Assembly (NCBI GenBank): GCA_037042185.1
Contig: JAXQJY010000032.1
Coordinates: 868,001 to 932,000 of the forward strand
Length of the DNA stretch: 64,000 nucleotides
Direction of reading: 5' to 3'
Source: Sordariomycetes sp. S80-01Y
Taxonomy: Eukaryota > Ascomycota > Sordariomycetes
In this document: in pieces, positions 44,895 through 57,354 of the stretch
Layout of the letters: each line of letters opens with the position of its first letter
Position numbering within the stretch: position 1 is the first letter of the stretch
Translations under genes and position numbers: made by a program
Notes under the pieces: generated by a model
The model's input: only the letters and a program-made list of their open reading frames with translations
What the model was told of the DNA's origin: nothing
Database searches by the model: none

Positions 44895-46729
44895 TCAGCG
44901 GTCGAGTAAGTGTAGGTTCTTGGTTAGGCGTGGCAGCCTGCGATCGCGCTCGTATGTGAGGCCGCAGTTTGCGCATAGTGACTGTGTTTCCGGTCAGCGA
45001 GTACTCTTGTTTGGAGGATGGAATGATGAAAACGTACCTTGGGACCTTGAGGACCGTCGCGGACCGCCCACACACCCGTCCCCCGTATCTTACAGTGCGT
45101 GCACCACCAGTTAACCCTCTCCTGCTCACTCAAAGCTCCACCGCCACCAACGCCGCCGCCACCGACCCCAACATCTGGAGTGCCTCGGCCACCAGGCGTC
45201 CCCGACCTAAGGGGACTCAAGCTCCTGAAGCGTCTCTTCTTCTTCGATCGCTCGCCTCTGCCCATCCTCTCATCTTCTTCGGGTGCTGCTGCACCGCCGA
45301 ACGCTGCACCACCGAGAAGACCAGATGTTGAGCTGAAACGCGCTGTTTCGCGACGGAGACGACGTACTTGACGTTCCCTGTCACCCTCGCGCTTCTCCAT
45401 GTCTTCCTTGCTAAGGAACTCGACCTTGGGCTCCCAGTCATCAGCCAGGTGATCCGGATCGTAGCGCCACCCTGCTTCCGTGCCGTGAGCTGCGTCGTTG
45501 GGCAGTTCAGCTTGGAGGCCGCCCCAGCCTGCCACGACACCGCCAGCTTCGCAGGCCTCCTTCTTGAGGCGCAAGACTGCTTCATAGATGGCGTGAGTCA
45601 TGGCAGGGATCCATTCTCCTGTCAAGCCGAGATCGTTGCAAGTCATTTTCGCGAAGGCCTCAGCTGTGCCTGGGGGATGAAGCAGTGACCACTCAAACTT
45701 GTCGGTGTAAAGTGTGGAGGAGAGGTTGAGGTTGATATTGACGATGCAACGGTAGGTGTCGTCGGGGTTGAAGTCGTCGGAGTCGGGTAGGATGGGGGTG
45801 GCCTCGGCTGTGACCTTTGGGCCGGGGGTTTCTGGTGCTTGGCTGGGCGTCGCCTGACCTGCCTGCCCTGGTGTTCCTGGTTGTGGCGTGGCTTTGGCGA
45901 GTGATGATGGCGACCCTTCTCTGGTGGCCAAGACTGCTGCGTGCTTCGCCTCCTGCCCCTTCGCGGCACCGTTGGGCTTGTTCGTGGTCTGGGGCTGCAC
46001 CGGTGCCAATGACTCCGTGTGAAATAACGGGTGTAGAGCGACACCCGAGTATTCCTCCAATTGGGTCCGAATTTGCTTGCTGATCTCTTGCGCGACGACG
46101 TGCCTGTTGGGCAAGTCCAACTCCGAAGCCATTGTCATGGCAAATTGATCGGTCGTGATCAGCGTCTCATGCAGATTCCAGCAGAAAATGTCGCGTAGCT
46201 TGTACGGTACAGTGCTTTCGCTCGGTCGGTACTGCGGCGCACTGAGATCGCTCTGTGGCATGTTTTGTGGCGGGGGAGGGAATGCAGCCGCTGGCGTGTA
46301 CGCTGGGATGTCGAGGTCGATCCGTATCGGGATGAGGGTAAGTGGAAGATTCGCCTGAGCGGCATTCTGCTGATCGCTGCGGAAGAAGCGATTCTTCCCT
46401 ATCCAGTCGCGCCAGATCCCTTGTACCTCAACAGGCTCCTTGGTCTCTTTTCCCGCCTTGTCCGAAAAGTCCAGTCCTCGAGCCGCGGAATCCTCCTTGC
46501 GCAGACTCCTCAGTCCGGTTGGTCGCCGCCTAGGGTCATCACTATCGTACTCTATGTCATCGTAGCCATCCTCAGCATAGTTGATGATTGTGGTACCGCG
46601 CTTGGTCGTTCGCGAGAGCGGCGCTACGGGGACGGCGGTAGGGATGACGGGGGTAAGAAGGGAGTTGTTGTAGGCGCGCAGTCGCGGCGCATAGGACGAT
46701 AGAAAGGCTTGGGGTTTTGCTCGGTCCAT
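44895..46729 (-). CDS. SFH1: SNF5/Sfh1-type chromatin remodelling subunit with GATA-like finger
   Basis: Two exons (46729-45038, 44981-44895; 56-nt intron GTACGT...ACACAG) encode 592 residues. It is the SNF5-homology core subunit of a SWI/SNF or RSC remodeler in the nucleus. The first SNF5 repeat begins about residue 190 (YKLRDIFCWNLHETLITTDQFA) with SKQIRTQLEEYS, and the second near 320 (RCIVNINLNLSSTLYTDKFEWSL ... FAKMTCNDLGLTGEWIPAMTHAI). They are separated by a Pro/Thr-rich insert. The C-terminus holds a GATA-like finger (C543, C546, C567, C570; CX2CX20CX2C), whose second Cys pair lies in the last 29-codon exon. In filamentous fungi this arrangement is typical of Sfh1 rather than Snf5; the RSC assignment is by that analogy. 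Confidence 0.85.
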
Positions 46730-47318
46730 GGTGTAGATGGTTGAGGATGGCGATCACCTCATGCTGGCTTGTACAAGGGAGCAACGCGTTGGCGCAGTCG
46801 TGGCTGGGCTCCGGCCCTGCTGGTAAGTGGTGATTGGGTTGCGGGTGGAATCTGAACCTATTCAGCTTGTCGTTCCCATCAGCTTCGAAGTCGTAACCGA
46901 CGGGCTTGTCGTCGTGGGGAGTCGCGATCAATTTGGAGGCCGAGTTTGGATGGAGTCGCGATCTGCCGGGGTCATTTTCTTTGGCGCGCGTCGCAACAGC
47001 GAAATTGAGAGCTGGACTGCTGACATAAGCACATCACCCTTGGGCAACACGTGCGAGCTCTCGACCCACAGGGAATCATCAAGCGATTATGAACCCCTAG
47101 GAATCGTCTTCATAATCTAACCAGGTTCTGCACTTGTCATCACAATCACCTTGTAGGGTCACACTGTGGACTTAGGCAGCATTTATGCCGACAAGACATT
47201 CAGGTATCGAAATGTGCTCTGCGCAGCCCACTCCTAACTCTGGAAACCTACGCTGTATCCCTCAACCAACTCCAAAGACGCACCGTCACGTCGATGGCGC
47301 CATACGTGCGAAGGAGCA
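46730..47318. other. Intergenic region, Sfh1 promoter / CAP gene 3' end
   Basis: 589 bases between two minus-strand genes. No coding signal. Confidence 0.45.
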
Positions 47319-47920
47319 TCAGTATGGGGAAAGACCGATTCTGGGACAGGTCAGTGTGGGCTCAAGATATGGCAAGCCAAAAACATGCATGTTTCCCTCG
47401 GGATAGAAGCGACAGACGCTGTACACTTGGTACGGTGTCGAAGTGCTGAAGGCGCGAGCGCAGCCGATCTGGGTGGTTTGCGACCACATGCACTGGGCTT
47501 TCGCTGGATCAGCAAGGCGCCATACTAACAAGAAGACTTACACCAATGCAACCAGGGCTCGCTCCCCGTATTCACCGGTTGGCCATTCCACTGGGCCCCC
47601 TCAGAAAGCCAGCTGTTGGCGGCGTTTTGGAGAGGATAATCGTACTCGGTATCGCAGCGCGATGACTGGCTTTCGAAAAGGGTTTCGCCTTGCTGTGGGC
47701 GGTACTGGCCAGAGGCATGCTGGAAACCGACGGCCCCTGTGGCCATCTGCGTGGCCCAGTAGTTGGCGTAGGCAGCCAGATCACTGTTCCAGGCCAGAGC
47801 CTGAATTCCCTGACCTGCGCGAGCTTGGTTGATGATGCCCAGAGCTAGGCTTCGATCGTCGGTTTGAGCAGCTGCGAGGACCAGAGCACCTGCGGTCACG
47901 GAAAAGCAAGTCAGAAGCAT
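47319..47920 (-). CDS. Secreted CAP (SCP/PR-1/Pry-like) protein
   Basis: Two exons (47920-47542, 47503-47319; 38-nt intron GTAAGT...ATCCAG) encode 187 residues. A signal peptide (MLLTCFSVTAGALVLAAAQ) precedes a CAP domain with INQARAGQGIQALAWNSDLAAYA near the start, then HASGQYRPQQGETLF and the CAP2-like CMWSQTTQIGCARA, VCRFYPEGN end. Fungal CAP proteins bind sterols and lipids outside the cell or act at the host surface. The intron is shorter than usual but it is the join that gives the continuous WLHWSKAQCMW sequence. The last 25 residues after PEGN are unlike the family, so the true 3' end may differ. The start is the first ATG; an upstream TTG in the frame is not used. Confidence 0.8.
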
Positions 47921-48908
47921 TCTGAGGAAGTGATGTTTCAAAAGCTTGGCAGTCCAATCTGATGTGGCTCAACGCCCCTGGAAAGGGTAGGTGCAAATAG
48001 GGGATGGAGGCTGGTGAAGAGATGAGAGTGTTACAGTGCTTTGAAGGAAGTTGTTGTCGCATCATCGCGACATCTTTCTTATGGGAAGCCAGCGGCACGT
48101 GCTTAGGGATGCCAAGTAGTGTCCTTTTAGGAAGAATCCTGGTTGCTCCTGTGTTTGAAGGACAAAAGTGTAGCCCAGCGGTTCCCGATCACAAGTCTTG
48201 GCGTTCAGAGTTGGTGTGATTCGTAGTAGGTAGAAGTGTCTAGGGAAAGAGCCATATGTTACGAGATGTCTGGATTGAGTGAGGCTAATGCTACAGCGAC
48301 TTCTCACGTCGGGCAAGAGGCTTGGAGACGACTCGAGTCGAAACCGAAGGTTTACCGTTTAGTGCAAGTGACCAGGTTTGGCCAGGGACATGTCGGCAAG
48401 ATGCAGGATGATTGATTCGCCCGGAATCGACAGATCTTTAGTCACACCCGGTGCAAATAGTGATCTTTTATCATTCGGAAATACGACGAGCCACCTACTT
48501 TAGCTACAATATCAATGACCTCTCGATGATGGTGGATCGACTTAGACGGACATCTGGGCGCGGGCTCTGATTGGCCGGACAATGCCGAGCATCAGCCGTT
48601 GGGGATCGTCAATGAATTTCTGGATGATGTCGTAAGTGAGTGCAGACTGGAGCTCCCGCAACGCCGACATCGTTAGGAGCTTTCTTACTAATTCGCCTCC
48701 ACTAAGGCAACACACGTCCACGAGGCCGACCTCGACGTCGCTACAAACCCCTCATCTCTTGTATACTATTCCTCCTCCTCAATACTCGACTGCGAGGCTC
48801 AATTCGGCCTGTTCTCTACCTTTCAAATCGCGTGCGCGCCCCGAGTGGCCGCCGTAAAGCCGACACGAGACGAGCCAAATCCGAGCAGCTACCTACCTGC
48901 ACGCCACC
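47921..48908. promoter_or_regulatory. Divergent intergenic region, CAP / Lon genes
   Basis: 988 bases between divergent starts, presumably holding both promoters. No coding signal; the stretch before the Lon ATG is C/T-rich. Confidence 0.45.
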
Positions 48909-51900
48909 ATGATCCCGCGATCTCGCGCCACGGGGCGTCTTGTCCTCCAGAATGCTGCGTTGCGCTCGCTTCGTAGCTCTCCGCAATGTACACAACGAGC
49001 TTGCCTATCGAGCGCGGTCCACAGGTGCCACCACGCTGCTGGCACACGAATACCGATTCGAAGTCCGCGGGAGGCCGCCTACTTCTCGACTGCTACCAGG
49101 TTGCAAGAGAAGAGCAATAAGGGCAAGGGCAGCTTTTTTGACACCTCCATCGAACCCCCAACCGAGCCGTTATCGGAAGAGGAGGCCAAGCTGAATAAGG
49201 AGAACAAGCCTAAGGACGTAGAAGAGAAGGCAGAGAAGGCCACAGTGGTTGAAGCACAGGCGGCAGCAAAGAGTGACAGCGCGTCCGAGGCAAAGACTGG
49301 AAGTGGTGCCGGCGGGGCTGCGGGAGGTTCTGGGGATGGCTCCGGTGACGGTGGCAAGAAGGGCAAGAAGTCAAATGAGAAGGCCCTGTCAAAGCCTGTT
49401 GTACCCGACGTGTACCCTCAGGTTCTGGCCATTCCCATAGCACGGCGGCCGCTGTTCCCGGGGTTCTACAAGGCTATCACGATCAAGGACCCTGAGGTTG
49501 CCACTGCCATCACGGAGTCCATAAAGCGTGGCCAGCCGTACGTCGGCGCGTTTCTCTTCAAAGACGAAAATCAAGACGACGATGTCATTCGGAACGTGGA
49601 CGACGTTTATGATGTCGGTGTATTTGCACAGATCACCAGCGCTTTCCCCATCCATGGTCAGGAAGGTGCTCTGACAGCCATCTTGTATCCACACCGGAGG
49701 ATCAAGCTGTCAAGCCTTATTTCGCCTTCGGAACAAGATGTCAAGGACACCAAGAAGCCGAAGGAGAAAGTCGAGGCGCCTGCACCCGAGCCGATTCCCC
49801 AGAAGCCTGCGAGTGAGGAGCAGCCCGATAAGAAGGGCGATGTCGTCGCAAGCTTCGAGGAGGGATCTGTGGAGAAGAAGCCCGACCAGCAAGCTGAGAA
49901 GTATGAACCTACTTCGTTCCTGAAACGATACCCTGTCAGTCTCGTCAACGTCGAGAATATGGCCGAGGAGCCCTACGATCCGAAGAGCCAGGTCATCCGC
50001 GCCGTAACGAACGAGATTGTCAACGTTTTCAAGGAGGTTGCGACTATGAACAACCTTTTCCGCGACCAAATCTCGACCTTCTCAATGAGCCAGAGCACTG
50101 GCAACGTCACCTCTGAGCCCGCCAAACTTGCCGATTTCGCTGCTGCAGTCTCGTCCGGCGAACAGACCGAGTTACAAGAGGTTTTGGCCTGCATGAACGT
50201 TGAGGAGAGGATGCAGAAGGCGTTGACGGTGCTCAAGAAAGAGCTCATGAACGCCCAGCTGCAGTCCAAGATCACAAAGGATGTGGAGCAAAAGATTAAC
50301 AAGCGCCAACGCGAGTACTGGTTGATGGAGCAAATGAAGGGTATCCGCCGCGAGCTTGGACTTGAGTCCGACGGCAAGGAGAAGCTTGTAGAGAAGTTCA
50401 AGGACAAGGCAAACAAGCTGGCCATGCCTGACGCCGTTCGCAAGGTCTTTGATGAGGAGCTTAACAAGCTGGCTCATCTAGAGACCGCTGCGTCTGAGTT
50501 CAACGTCACCCGCAACTACCTGGACTGGCTCACCCAAATTCCTTGGGGACAGCGCAGCGCCGAGAACTTTGGTATCCCGAACGCGCAGAAGGTCCTCGAC
50601 GAGGACCACTACGGACTGCAGGACGTCAAAGACCGCATTCTAGAGTTCATCGCTGTTGGAAAGTTGAGGGGTACTGTCGAAGGCAAAATCCTTTGCTTTG
50701 TCGGACCTCCTGGTGTCGGAAAGACCAGTATCGGAAAGTCGATCGCCAGAGCCCTCAACCGCCAGTACTACCGCTTCAGCGTTGGTGGCCTGACAGATGT
50801 TGCCGAGATCAAGGGTCACCGACGGACATACGTTGGCGCTCTCCCCGGTCGCATCATCCAAGCCTTGAAGAAGTGCCAGACTGAGAATCCTCTTGTTTTG
50901 ATCGACGAGGTTGATAAGATTGGTAAGGGCTACCAGGGTGATCCCTCCTCTGCCCTTCTCGAACTTCTCGACCCTGAGCAGAACAACTCTTTCCTCGACC
51001 ACTACCTCGATGTACCCGTCGACCTGTCAAAGGTTCTCTTTGTTTGCACAGCCAACATGACCGACACCATCCCTCGGCCTCTTCTGGACCGCATGGAGCT
51101 CATTCACCTGTCTGGCTACGTCGCGGATGAAAAGAAGGCGATTGCCGACAAGTACTTGGCACCTGCTGCAAAGGATGCCGCTGGACTCCAGAATGCCAAC
51201 GTACAGTTGACCGAAGAGGCCATTCAGGAGCTCATCAAGTCGTACTGTCGCGAATCTGGTGTAAGAAACCTGAAGAAGCAGATTGAGAAAGTCTACCGCA
51301 AGTCTGCGCTCAAGATTGTACAAGATCTTGGCGAGGAAGTGTTGCCCGAGGAGGAGGCCCTCACAGAGCAGGGCAAGTCCGCCATGGAGGAGTCTGAGAA
51401 GAAGTCAGAAGAAACCGAGGAAGCCAAGGAGACCAACAAGGAGCAGCCAGCGAAGGAGGCCAACGAGACTGAGACTACTGAGAAGCCACGCAAGGCTCTC
51501 AAAGTACCCGATTCTGTCCAGGTAACCATCGGAAGGGACAACCTGACCGACTACATCGGACCCCCAGTATTCACTTCCGACCGCTTGTACGAGGTCAGCC
51601 CACCCGGTGTTGCCATGGGGTTGGCCTGGACACAGCTCGGCGGCGCCGCCATGTACACCGAGTCTATTCTTCAAGCGCCTCTCCGGCCAAGCAGCAGACC
51701 TGGGCTCGAGATCACGGGTAACCTGAAGAACGTCATGAAAGAGTCGACCATGATTGCCTACTCCTTCGCCAAGTCGTTTGCTGCCAAGACATTCCCTGAC
51801 AACCACTTCTTCGACAAGGCCAAGATGCATATGCACATGCCTGATGGCGCCGTTTCGAAGGATGGACCGTCCGCTGGTATCACGATGGCAACTGCGTTGC

Positions 51901-52296
51901 TGTCGCTGGCCACTGACACGCCGGTCAACCCTACAGTCGCTATGACTGGTGAGCTCACGCTCACCGGCAAGGTCCTACGTATTGGTGGGCTGAGAGAAAA
52001 GACCGTCGCTGCAAGGAGGGCAGGCTGCACAACCATAATCTTCCCCAAGGACAACCTGTCTGATTGGTTGGAGCTTCCAGAGGTACGTCAATTTCCACGT
52101 CCGGAGTTTTTCAGCAACTAATTAGTCTCAGAACATCAAGAACGGTATTGAGGGCCATCCGGTGGACTGGTACAATGAAGTGTTCGACATTGTCTTTCCC
52201 GAGATCGACCGCCAAAAGGCAAACACATGCAAGATTTGCGAGTGGAAGAAGGCGAACCCCAAGGAGAAATCTTCCGAGGCCGAGGAGGATGATTAG
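48909..52296 (+). CDS. PIM1: Lon protease, mitochondrial matrix (Pim1)
   Basis: Two exons (48909-52082, 52132-52296; 49-nt intron GTACGT...TCTCAG) encode 1112 residues. This ATP-dependent protease degrades damaged matrix proteins. The Arg-rich presequence is followed by an acidic low-complexity stretch (about 70-160), the Lon N-domain (LAIPIARRPLFPGFYKAI near 175), the AAA+ module with Walker A GPPGVGKT (599-606) and Walker B LVLIDEVDK, and a Glu/Lys-rich insert (about 820-865). The protease domain carries the catalytic dyad S988 (KDGPSAG) and K1031 (GGLREK). The last exon supplies the NIKNGIEGHPVDWYNEVFDIVF ending expected of the family; without it the reading frame would run into a short unrelated tail. 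Confidence 0.96.
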
Positions 52297-52710
52297 ACGG
52301 TGACGTACTTACGCACCCCGTGGAAAGACCGAGCATCCTTTAGACGAGTGGAGACACCATGATGCTTTGTAAATAGCATTGTCATGAATTTTGTGTAAAT
52401 GTTAGTTGGTCGCGTAGCCCGGTGGAAGTGTGGGATTATTCTGAGGCAGACGGGGCGTTCATATGGGCATTTCGCGGCGAGGGGTCTGCATTGAATGTGA
52501 TAAAGGGACATACCTCTCCTATTCTTCATTTGAACAGAGGCTTTTCGAACTTTGTGACTTGTCCCTTTCGGTCAAGGGACATTCAATGCCGATGATGATT
52601 TTGTACATTTTTTTCATCGATGGCCACTCCACGCTACGCAGTATTTGCTCTAGTATCTACCCCTTTTAGTTGGATACCGCTAGTACTCGCCTGCAATATC
52701 TAAAGTCCCG
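52297..52710. other. Convergent 3' intergenic region, Lon / MFS pump
   Basis: 414 bases with the two 3' ends. No coding signal. Confidence 0.45.
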
Positions 52711-54645
52711 TCAAGCTGGACTTTCGTCACCATCTTTCTTCTTCTTTTGCATGGCCTTCTTACCCTCCTCCTTCAGCTTATCGTCGTCAGCTCTCTTCAA
52801 CTCCACCTGCGGCATCATGAAGAAGGCCACCACGAAGGCAACGGCGCAGAGAGCGGCGCCGACGATGAAGATGACGCGGAAGCCCTTGCGGTAAGCGGGA
52901 ATGAGAACCTCCCGGATGCGGCCCGCCTCTGACGAAGACACCTTGGTGAGGTACGATTGTGGGTTGCTGAGCAGGGTCTCATGTTGCTCGTCTGGGATAG
53001 ACAGCGTGCTGAGGGACGCTGCTATGACGTTGTTGCTAGGATGAGCGTCAGCATACGTGGGACAGGAGGCTAAAAGAGGGAATCAACAGACAGGATTGTA
53101 CCGCAGATGGCAAGGCCGAGCGTCGATCCAAGGTTGCGCACGAAATTGCGGAAGGACGTGACGACTGCCATATCTCGTCTCTCGACGCCAGCTTGAACAG
53201 CAATAAGAGCTGGCTGCAGCGTGTTCCCGACACCAACGCCGATGATCAATCCATACCCGATCTGCTTTCCGACCCCCGTGCTCTCATCCAAGGTAGACAT
53301 CAAACCCAGTCCGACAGCCCAACAGACCCAACCAAAGAGAATGCACTCCCTATAGCGTCCCACCCAATGCACGATCAGTCCACTCAACGTACTGCTGGCC
53401 GTCTGCACCAAGGTGATCGGCAGTAACATAGCTCCAGCCTTGGTAGCGCTATATCCATAGACGAGCTGGTAAAACGAAGGGATGTAGTATACTTGCATGA
53501 CAAAGTTCCAGCCGTTAATGGCCATGGTGATACAGGCGCCATTGACGATCTTGGACTTGAAGATGTGGAGGGGCACGAGCGGGTAGCGGGGACCTTTCCA
53601 CTGCCAGAGAATGAAGACGATTGAGATGACCAGTCCAATGACGAGGGTTGAGATGACGGCTGGCGAAGACCAGGGATATTCGCCCCCGCCCCAGGTCAGG
53701 CCTAGCATGAGGACAGTTGTGCCGGCTAGAGCGAGGATGATGCCGGTGAAGTCGACAGCCTTCAGCTTCCTGTGCATGATCAGCATGATATAACAAGTCC
53801 TTTGTGGTTCGGCTTACATTCGCCAGTCTCCCTCAACCTTCTTCAACGGCATGAAAAAGACGACACCCGCCGTCGTCACAAGCGTCAAGGGCATGTTCAG
53901 CCTGAAGATCCAGCGCCAGGAGTCCCCTCCCTTTGAAGATATGGCACCGCCAATGACGGGGCCGATGCCATTAGCGAGAGCGACGACCGCACCGAGGATG
54001 CCCTGGTATTTGCCCCTCTCACGCAGAGGCACGACATCACTGACGATGAGCTGCGCGACGGTCATGAGGCCTCCGCCACCGATGCCAGTGAAGGCACGGA
54101 AGACTGTCAGCTGGAGGACCGACTGAGACAGCGAGGATGCCAATGAACCGATGAAGAAGATTGCGAGGCCCGTCAGGAGGATGACCTTGCGGGACCAGAT
54201 GTCAGATAGTCGCCCGTAGAGCAGTTGGCCCACGGTGGACGTTCTCCGGGAAATGTCAGCAGCGGTGACGCCTACACGATGGTGAACTTACATGAAGTAA
54301 CCACTGGCGATCCATGATACCTGAGCTGTAGAACCCAGGGCATTACCTATAATGTACAGACTCGTAGCCAACGTTGTCTGATCGATCAGAGCCAACAGGT
54401 CAACGCTGGCGCAGGCCAAGAAAATCTTCGGCAGTCAGTTCGGCACCGCAGGATTCAAGGGCTGGATAGGGGCAGGGCCGTACCGTTATGATGGTTTTCT
54501 TGGGGACGTAATGTGTCTGTTCGTTGAACTCGTGCACCTTCGCATCCGACGAGGTTTTCTCAGCTTGGACGCTCTCGGTGGAAGGCTGGTCGAGCACACC
54601 ACCCTGCTGTATAGCCTGTGCCTCATAGGGCGTCTTTTCCGTCAT
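52711..54645 (-). CDS. MFS drug/siderophore-type efflux transporter (14-TM)
   Basis: Five exons (54645-54484, 54425-54292, 54243-53818, 53769-53092, 53035-52711) encode 574 residues. A 50-residue hydrophilic N-terminus precedes about 14 hydrophobic segments. DHA2-type features are visible: LALIDQTTLATSL in helix 1, GRLSDIWSRK in the loop between helices 2 and 3 (motif A), and GPVIGGAI in helix 5 (antiporter motif C). These suggest proton-coupled export of toxic or self-made compounds across the plasma membrane. The C-terminal tail is Lys/Glu-rich. The fourth intron has a weak donor (GTCTGT), kept because it is the placement found that gives GTILNNVIAASL in frame. No biosynthetic genes are beside it, so the substrate cannot be inferred from context. 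Confidence 0.87.
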
Positions 54646-55735
54646 CCTGGGAACCGATGGTATGGGACAACCGTTGACGCTTGTTGACTCGGACCAACTC
54701 TAAAATCAAAGGGCAGAGCAAATGCCGAGGCCAATATGTAGAATCCTGCAGCTTCGATACACCCTTTTCCTTTCAGTCGACCTTAGCAACCAACAGAGGA
54801 GAGGAACCTTGATAGTCAAATTTGTTGAAAAATCTTCATAAATGAGACAATTCCCCCGTCCTCTCGAGCTACACTGCGATGCTCGACCCCTCGAAAGAAC
54901 CGCTTTGGCGAATGCCGAGTCTGAGGCAGTCCTCCCGCCCTTCCTCATGCAGTAGTGTCGATCCGGCCCGCATGGCCGGACCTTGAGAGGCCACAACTAG
55001 CGCAAACTCGCGCAAAGTGCCGCACGGGGCGAATTTGCCATTCTGCCATTCCCAAATAAGGTTGCGAAGCTGAGACAGGGAGGCGGGGGGGTCGGACGGC
55101 TGGGGTCGGATGCAACGTCGATCTCTCGGCCATCAGGGTTCCCAGCTAACACTTCCTCTGTACCGTAAGCTATGCGAGCCATTCGTGCGCGAGGGGACCG
55201 AGGTGAGAGATATAGTTGTTCGGCTATGCAATACCTTGATGGGCGTGGCGTGTCATGCAGCCCATGCCCGTTCTGCTGGCCTTCTGGAAGTGTTAGCGAG
55301 GGACATGCTCGTCAGTCTGGCGGCAGAAGGTGTCATTGTAGTTGCGAAACAAGCTCAAATCAACTCCCCAGCCACGATTACCTACCGTAAACAAACCATT
55401 ACTCCTGATTGATTGATTTGCTGCAGATGCCGCTTTCGAAATGGACGATCTGCTCCGCGAGGCCCCAATACGGCTGGAAGATGGCGTTCTCGAATGCTGG
55501 ATGTAACACAATGTGAAGGAGGGGATGTGTATCATCGCGAGGATGGGTGGGACGTATTCGCCGCCGTTGAAGCAGACGCGGGAGCCGTTAAAGAGGGCGT
55601 GTTGGTCCCTTGAAGTTGTAGCCGATCACTTGAAGTGCAGCATCTCGTCCCAACACACGTGGAAGAAGAGAACCAACCGCATATCTTCAGCTGTTTTGTC
55701 TTAATTAATCTCCATCATCACCTCCATATCCCACC
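54646..55735. promoter_or_regulatory. Divergent intergenic region, MFS pump / PLP-rhodanese gene
   Basis: 1.09 kb between divergent starts. Only motif-free short open frames occur. It presumably holds both promoters. Confidence 0.45.
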
Positions 55736-57354
55736 ATGGCCAACCCTCTCAATGTGTATAGGGGTCCTGACTCCGTGAAGAGCTACTTCGATCCCGACTC
55801 CTCGCCACCGCTGCCCCTGGTCGAGATCCCCGATAGTCTCAACCCGCACCGACAGGATGGCGTGCGGATATACGCCAAGATGATGTCGATGCATCCCGCA
55901 AACAACGTCAAATCTATGCCAGGTAATTAGTTCCCGAACACAGAAGATAAGCATGCTGACGACACCGTTCAGCCTTGAATCTGCTCGAGAAAAGCGTCAA
56001 GCCAGGCCAAACAAAAACCGTCATCGAATACAGTTCCGGCTCGACCGTCATCTCCATGTCCCTAGTGGCGCGCGTATACTATGGCCTCCCAGACGTCCGA
56101 GCATACCTCAGTAATAAGACCAGCACGGCGAAGCTCCGGCTCATGCAGTTCTTTGGCCTCGACATCACGCTGTTCGGCGGTCCCTCGCAGCCCGAGCCCG
56201 AAGACGAGCGAGGTGGCATCAAGGCCGCCGAGCGCATGGCAAAGCAATCCGACTCGGTCGTCAACCCTAATCAGTACGAAAATGACAACAACTGGAAGTC
56301 GCATATCCGCTGGACGGGACCCCAGATCATCAAGCAGCTGCCAGAGATCAACTTGATCTGCGCCGGCATGGGAACCTCTGGTACCATGACTGGTCTAGGC
56401 ACGTACTTCAAGGCCACTAAGCCAAGCGTGTTCCGAGTGGGCGTGTGCACAGCTGCTGGGGACCGGGTACCAGGTCCTCGCTCCCACGCTCTTCTCGCTC
56501 CTGTTGAGTTCCCCTGGAAGTCCTCCGTCGATCACATTGAAGAAGTTGGCTCGCACGACTCGTATTGCCTCTCGCTCGACCTTTGTCGCCAAGGCATCGT
56601 CTGCGGTCCCTCATCTGGCTTTAACCTCCAGGGCCTGTACAATCTCATTGAAAAGCGCAAGGCCGCTGGCACTCTCTCCGAGCTGGCTGGTCCCAATGGA
56701 GAGATCCACTGCGTCTTCCTTTGCTGCGACTTGCCATACCAGTACATTAACGAGTACTTTGACAAGTTGGGCGACAAGTACTTCCCGGCAATTCACAACG
56801 AAGCATTGACAAAGGTCGATCTTTACCGGTACGATGACCGGTGGGAGAAGGAAGCTCCCGTAGCTCTCCGGGAGTTCTTCGACCTTGACGGCGCCCTCGC
56901 TGCAGCAAGCGCCCCCGTAACCTCGAAGATCGTTCCCAAGCCTACGGTTTCAGTCATCGACCTCCGCCAACCGCTCGACTTCCAAGACTTCCACCTCCCA
57001 GGCTCAGTGAACGTGCCCTTCGTCAAAGAAGAGACTGCTAGCCCCTTCTCGGACCCCGAGGTCCTGGAGGGCCTGTGGAAGAAGCTCGAAGCGACATTCA
57101 AGACCCCAAGTCAGGAGATCCAGGGCTTGCTCGAGGGCAAGCAGATCCTGCTTCTGTGCTACGACGGCGACAGCGCGAGGGTGGCGACGAGCGTACTGAA
57201 TGCGAAGGGCCACAATGCCAGCAGCTTAAAGGGCGGCTTCATGGCTCTAAGGAGGCTCAGGGCGAAGTCGGATGAGGCGCTGAGGACGGGTGGGGAGCAG
57301 ATTGTAGATGGGATTTCCGTGACTCTGTCTAGCCCGATTGTGCAGGTTGTTTAA
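55736..57354 (+). CDS. Cysteine-synthase-like PLP enzyme fused to a rhodanese domain
   Basis: Two exons (55736-55922, 55973-57354; 50-nt intron GTAATT...TTCAG) encode 522 residues. Residues about 1-345 follow the fold-type II PLP pattern of cysteine synthase/cystathionine beta-synthase: a candidate PLP lysine K59 (NNVKSMP), a substrate loop SSGSTV where SGNTG is usual, and the phosphate-binding GTSGTMTG. Residues about 395-505 form a rhodanese domain (VIDLRQPLDFQDFHLPGSVNVPF) with the expected active cysteine C458 (CYDGDSA). A sulfur-handling role, such as passing sulfur between a cysteine-type lyase and a persulfide acceptor, is inferred from the fusion. The substrate is unknown; it is not the housekeeping cysteine synthase. 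Confidence 0.85.

Noticed and set aside
52711-57354. Secondary-metabolite or detoxification cluster around the MFS pump
   Set aside because: Neighbours are Lon protease and a PLP-rhodanese protein; there is no synthase, P450 or pathway regulator adjacent.
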